A stretch of DNA of 10,868 nucleotides from Scytalidium lignicola (Eukaryota; Ascomycota; Leotiomycetes): contig NCSJ02000651.1 of the NCBI GenBank assembly GCA_002812745.2, positions 1 to 10,868 of the forward strand. Direction: 5' to 3'. The translations under genes and the position numbers were made by a program. Shown here one piece after another: positions 8,176 through 10,868 of the stretch. The number at the start of each line of letters is the position of its first letter. Position 1 is the first letter of the stretch. The notes under the pieces are model-generated. The model did no database searches. It was not told the origin of the DNA and saw nothing but the letters and a program-made list of their open reading frames with translations.

Positions 8176-9545
8176 GATAATTTAGCCTTACTTAAGTATA
8201 AATTATAAGATTATAAGATAAAGTTCAAAGAGAAGTTTAAACTAGCTTATAGACTAATTTATCAAACAACTTTTGTTGAAGATAAGATGATGAAAAAATG
8301 ATTACTTNAAGAAAATAGTTCTTAGAAGTTTATACAAAGAAGGTTATAGTAAAGTTAGAATACTATTGTATTATGTGAAGAAAGGAGATAATCTATTAAG
8401 ACAACTTTATAATGATTATAAACACTTGAATAATAGAATTAAAAAAGACTAATACCTCTTATTATTAATAAATTCAATAATGAACAAGTTAAAGGAAGTT
8501 GTTATATTTATTAAGTTAGACTTATAATTAACATTTAATCTGATTAAGATTAAAAAAGATAACAAATAAAAAGTTGTTATTTAAATAAAATACAAATTAT
8601 TTAAGTTATTAATTATAATATTTAGTATGACTAATACTCTAACAACATAACAAAGAATAATAGATTGTATATTAGAAAAATATCTGGAGAAATTCATAAT
8701 GGTATATCTTGATAATATAATTATTTACTCNAAAAAGTATTAAAGAACATAAAGAATATATTAAGCTTGTTCTATAAACATTATAAGAGGTAAGATTGTA
8801 TTATAAACTAGTAAAATGCAAATTCTACAAGAAACAAGTTCAGTTCTTAAGACATTGTATTTTTAGGGAAAGAATAAAAACCTTTAACAATAAGATTTAG
8901 TTGATTAAAGAATAAGAACTACTTAAGATAGTTAAACAATTACAGAGTTTCTTAAGGTTAGCTAATTATTATTAAAGATTTGTAAAGGATTATTCCAAAA
9001 TCTTTACATTATTAACTAAACTCATAAAGAAAGATCAAGTTTATAAATAGAATAACATTATAAAGAAAACATTCTAAAACAATAAAGATACTTTTATAAA
9101 AGGAAGTTTCTTAGGAATCTTTAATCTAGAAAAAGGAATAAGAATTAAAACTAATGCCTTTGATGTAGTATTAAGAGTAATGTTATTATAATTATAATAA
9201 GTTAGTAAATAACATTACTAAGTATTATTAGCATTTTAGTCAAGAAAGTTAAACATTATGAAAAGAAATTATCAAACATTAAATAAGGAAATGTTAATTA
9301 TTATAAAAGCTTTAAAGTATTGAAGAGTATATGTTATTGGATTTAATAAAACAATAAATATACTTTCAGATTATCATAACTTTTAATACTTTATAACAAT
9401 TAAGTAATTGAATGTAAAACAAGTATAATAAGCAGAAAAGTTATTTGAGTATAATTTCAAGATTATTCATATTAAAGAGGAAGATAATAAAAGAGTAAAT
9501 ACTTTAAGCTAAAAACCTAAGTATTTAATTAAAGAAAAAGAAAAA
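8176..9545 (+). pseudogene. Gypsy reverse transcriptase and RNase H, broken by RIP only
   Basis: If the undetermined bases 8308 and 8731 are left out, one frame runs through the whole segment with no insertion or deletion: all damage is by substitution. Motifs in order are KVRILLYYVKKGD (near 8360), FSMTNTLTT (8620-8645, for P-F-G-L-T-N-A-P-A-T), YLDN (8705-8716, for catalytic YLDD), FLRLANYY (near 8950), IKTNAF (9144-9161, RNase H T-D-A-S with Asp to Asn), SRKLN and NYQTLNKEMLIIIKALKY (9240-9320), and NTLS (near 9500, for A-D-A-L-S). Stops replace Gln, Arg and Trp. Gag, protease and integrase are missing. The left edge meets the Helitron remnant near 8172, and the right edge meets the LTR at 9558. 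It is related to copy A but in the opposite orientation. Confidence 0.9.
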
Positions 9546-9557
9546 AAATAAACTAAT

Positions 9558-9896
9558 TGTTATAAAACTACGCCATCCAGGTCACTGGATAGCCAGGGGT
9601 ATGGTAGATGTTCAGGGACAGCAGAAACATATGACATAGGCAACTAAGTCAAAGGTAGGATCCAGTAATGTATTTAGGTTGAACACAAGGAGTCTACTCT
9701 CATGTTCCTACAGCATGCTTATATAGATAATGAAATATCCTTGAACCCCTGGACCCCCAGGTCCCCAAGTCTTAAGCTGATGGACCCTGGACTCCTTAGG
9801 TCCCAAGTCCATATCATGTAACTGTTTAATTGTTAGGTTCTCTTGTACAATCATATTTGTACCAAGCCTTAAGCTTATACTAATTAGCATGTTACA
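9558..9896 (-). repeat. LTR of gypsy copy B (3' LTR), well preserved
   Basis: The 339-bp LTR reads on the minus strand from TGTAACATGC to TTATAACA, giving the standard TG...CA ends. It keeps C and G at most sites where the copy-A LTR has T and A, and so serves as a near-ancestral reference. The part upstream of the TATA box holds a cluster of short GC-rich repeats around GGACC/GGTCC (about 9745-9815), possibly binding sites or a secondary structure. A purine-rich GAAAAAGAGGA lies on the minus strand about 20 bases before the LTR (near 9920) and may be the polypurine tract, although such tracts usually touch the LTR. Confidence 0.8.
9718..9725 (-). promoter_or_regulatory. TATA box of the 3' LTR
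   Basis: TATATAAG on the minus strand is conserved with the copy-A LTR. The same bases on the plus strand read TTATATAGA, so the site could also position transcription rightward, toward the antisense gene whose start codon is about 280 bases away. Confidence 0.45.
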
Positions 9897-10002
9897 GCAA
9901 AACCCATAATATTATCCTCTTTTTCGCTTAACGTCATCTTAACATTAAAACATTATCTCTGAACATTTCTCATTGTTCATCAATCCTTCTTTCCTTTTTA
10001 AC
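9897..10002 (+). promoter_or_regulatory. Leader of the antisense gene, pyrimidine-rich before the ATG
   Basis: This is the gap between the LTR boundary and the start codon of the plus-strand gene. It ends in a C/T-rich tract (about 9965-9998) just before the ATG, as is common in filamentous-fungal leaders. It shows little RIP damage. On the minus strand the same bases form the 3' untranslated part of the retrotransposon. Confidence 0.4.
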
Positions 10003-10593
10003 ATGCTACCTAAACGACAATATTCTAAGAGCAGCATAGAAGAAAGGACAAAATCAAGAAAATACCAAGAACAAATAGCCTTAAATGACTATATTGACGA
10101 ATATAGTTTTGAAGTAATGCTTTGTTCATTTTATAAACAGAATGATTTTGTTTGTAAGGTAAACTCTAATTCTAATCATTGTAATAAGTATTCTTATCAT
10201 AGACAATCTTATGATAATAAGGAATCTACTTCCTCCTCTTTCCTCATATACAAATGTAAGTACAACTAGCTTATGGAAAAGAAGAAAAGAACTAACGAAG
10301 TTCTTTTAAAGACAATAGCCTGCTTAGCCTGTTTGAAGAAGCAATAGTCTTTCTTGAAGAAGTATACCTAGGAAATGTTTTATTATAATCTGAAAACCTT
10401 AGACGAACTTAATATTACAAAAGAGAAAGAAAAGCAAGAGAAGTTGTTTACAAAGTCATATTCTATCTTTGCAAGTAAAGCTTCTTCCTCTATTGTCAAC
10501 CCTTTCCTTTTTAACTTTGCAATTCCATTACCTAGAAATCTATTCTAAGATAAGTTTGGTAATATACCTCTAATAACTTCTTATAGCTTATAA
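10003..10593 (+). pseudogene. Antisense accessory ORF: Cys-motif/coiled-coil repeat protein of ascomycetes
   Basis: The frame starts at the ATG at 10003 (the TTG at 9973 is in frame but less likely) and would give about 196 residues. Four stops interrupt it at 10267, 10345, 10369 and 10546, where Gln or Trp codons are likely. The N-terminal half has DYIDEYSFEV then C-S-F-Y-x5-FVCKV-x5-HCNKY...SYD. This matches a repeated ascomycete protein with C-x2-C-x5-L-x-C...RC-x2-C...CD; three expected Cys are Tyr here. The C-terminal half has ACLACLKKQ, SFLKKY, NLKTLDEL and a Glu/Lys helix, matching the coiled coil of the same family. Its biochemical role is not known to me; a nucleic-acid-binding or Gag-like role is a guess. 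It lies antisense between the integrase end and the 3' LTR. Confidence 0.75.
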
Positions 10594-10868
10594 GATTAAA
10601 AGTAAGTTCTTATTCATTCTCACTTTCTAAGTATCTTATTCATTTAACCAAGTATTATAACTTTTTATAATATATCTTATAATTAATGATTTTCTTAACT
10701 TCATATTCTCTTTCTAAATCTACTTCTTCTAGTACTAGTATTTAAGCATTTTTCAAGTACTAATTTTTAAAAAGTAAAAACATAGAAAACAAGATGTATC
10801 TTAATTATTGTTAATAATTTCAATTTATATATTAAAGGTTTATAGACTTCTTTGATTTCATATAATCC
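10532..10868 (-). pseudogene. Gypsy integrase C-terminus with chromodomain, partial
   Basis: The minus strand from the window edge reads GLYEIKEVYKPLIYKLKL and IKIHLVFYV, the GPY/F module and the I-H-P-V-F-H-V-S-L-L stretch that follows it in chromoviral integrases. After a one- or two-base frame change near 10745 come LEREYEVKKII, YYKKL, YLVK and LESENE followed by a stop where the chromodomain has W-E-P. The chromodomain directs integration to marked chromatin. Stops stand at Gln and Trp positions. The frame continues plausibly through NLISYKKLLEVYYQTYLR to a TAG at 10534-10532, which would overlap the end of the plus-strand gene. If that tail is not real, pol ends near 10600. The catalytic core lies outside the window. 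Confidence 0.85.

Larger units (their letters stand above)
9558..10868 (-). mobile_element. Ty3/gypsy retrotransposon copy B, 3' part
   Basis: Read on the minus strand this holds the integrase C-terminus with chromodomain (10868 to about 10532), an antisense gene (10003-10593, plus strand), a short untranslated stretch, and the 3' LTR (9896-9558). The rest of the element lies beyond the right edge. Copy B is clearly less mutated than copy A, with near-normal base composition in the LTR and leader of the antisense gene. It is therefore probably a later insertion, into or beside the plus-strand gypsy remnant that stops at 9545. The target sequence next to the LTR is CTAAT (9553-9557); its partner would be outside the window. 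Confidence 0.7.

Noticed and set aside
9708..9890. Minus-strand open frame of 60 codons.
   Set aside because: It lies wholly inside the LTR upstream of and across the TATA box and resembles no protein; it is a by-product of the GC-rich repeats.
6526..9902. One plus-strand LTR element bounded by the LTRs at 6531 and 9558, with CAAAA on both outer sides as target duplication.
   Set aside because: Gag leaves the left LTR on the minus strand, a Helitron frame abuts its inner side, and copy B's integrase lies to the right of the right LTR. CAAAA is A-rich and probably matches by chance.
1..10868. CRISPR array, bacterial operon, tRNA or rRNA genes.
   Set aside because: No regularly spaced repeats, no ribosome-binding-site-led gene series, and no cloverleaf or rRNA signature are visible; all recognisable content is fungal transposon remnant.

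Overview
This window is a gene-poor, strongly A+T-rich block of dead transposable elements from a filamentous ascomycete (Pezizomycotina). No intact protein-coding gene and no RNA gene was found. Reading frames of recognisable families survive, but they are full of TAA/TAG/TGA codons where Gln, Arg or Trp is expected. Catalytic residues are replaced in the way C-to-T and G-to-A changes would replace them (Asp to Asn, His to Tyr, Cys to Tyr, Ala to Thr). That is the signature of repeat-induced point mutation (RIP), the fungal defence against repeats. The families themselves (Ty1/copia reverse transcriptase, Ty3/gypsy with a chromodomain integrase, a Helitron, and a cysteine-motif/coiled-coil repeat protein) are typical of ascomycete genomes. 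The species cannot be told.

Layout. 1-175: GC-rich, hairpin-rich segment with little RIP damage. 191-1385 (+): copia reverse transcriptase remnant. 1532-1962 and 2138-2538: a decayed direct repeat of about 0.4 kb. 2550-2651: a compact undamaged hairpin element. 2652-3120: AT-rich, unidentified. 3121-6859 (-): 5' part of a gypsy element (copy A: LTR, gag with zinc knuckle, coiled-coil linker, protease, start of reverse transcriptase), broken at 3121. 6863-8172 (-): Helitron Rep remnant. 8176-9545 (+): gypsy reverse transcriptase/RNase H. 9558-10868 (-): 3' part of a second copy of the copy-A LTR family (copy B: integrase tail with chromodomain, 3' LTR), running off the right edge.

The most interesting feature lies in copy B. 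Between the integrase chromodomain and the 3' LTR there is a gene on the opposite strand (10003-10593, +), for a protein with a Cys motif and a coiled coil. It converges on, and probably overlaps, the end of pol. Copies A and B together suggest the family architecture LTR-gag-linker-PR-RT-(RH-IN)-chromodomain-antisense gene-LTR, although no single copy in this window shows all of it.

The two LTRs (6531-6859 and 9558-9896) are in the same orientation and differ largely by transitions. They do not bound one element: gag leaves the left LTR to the left, and a Helitron frame abuts its other end.
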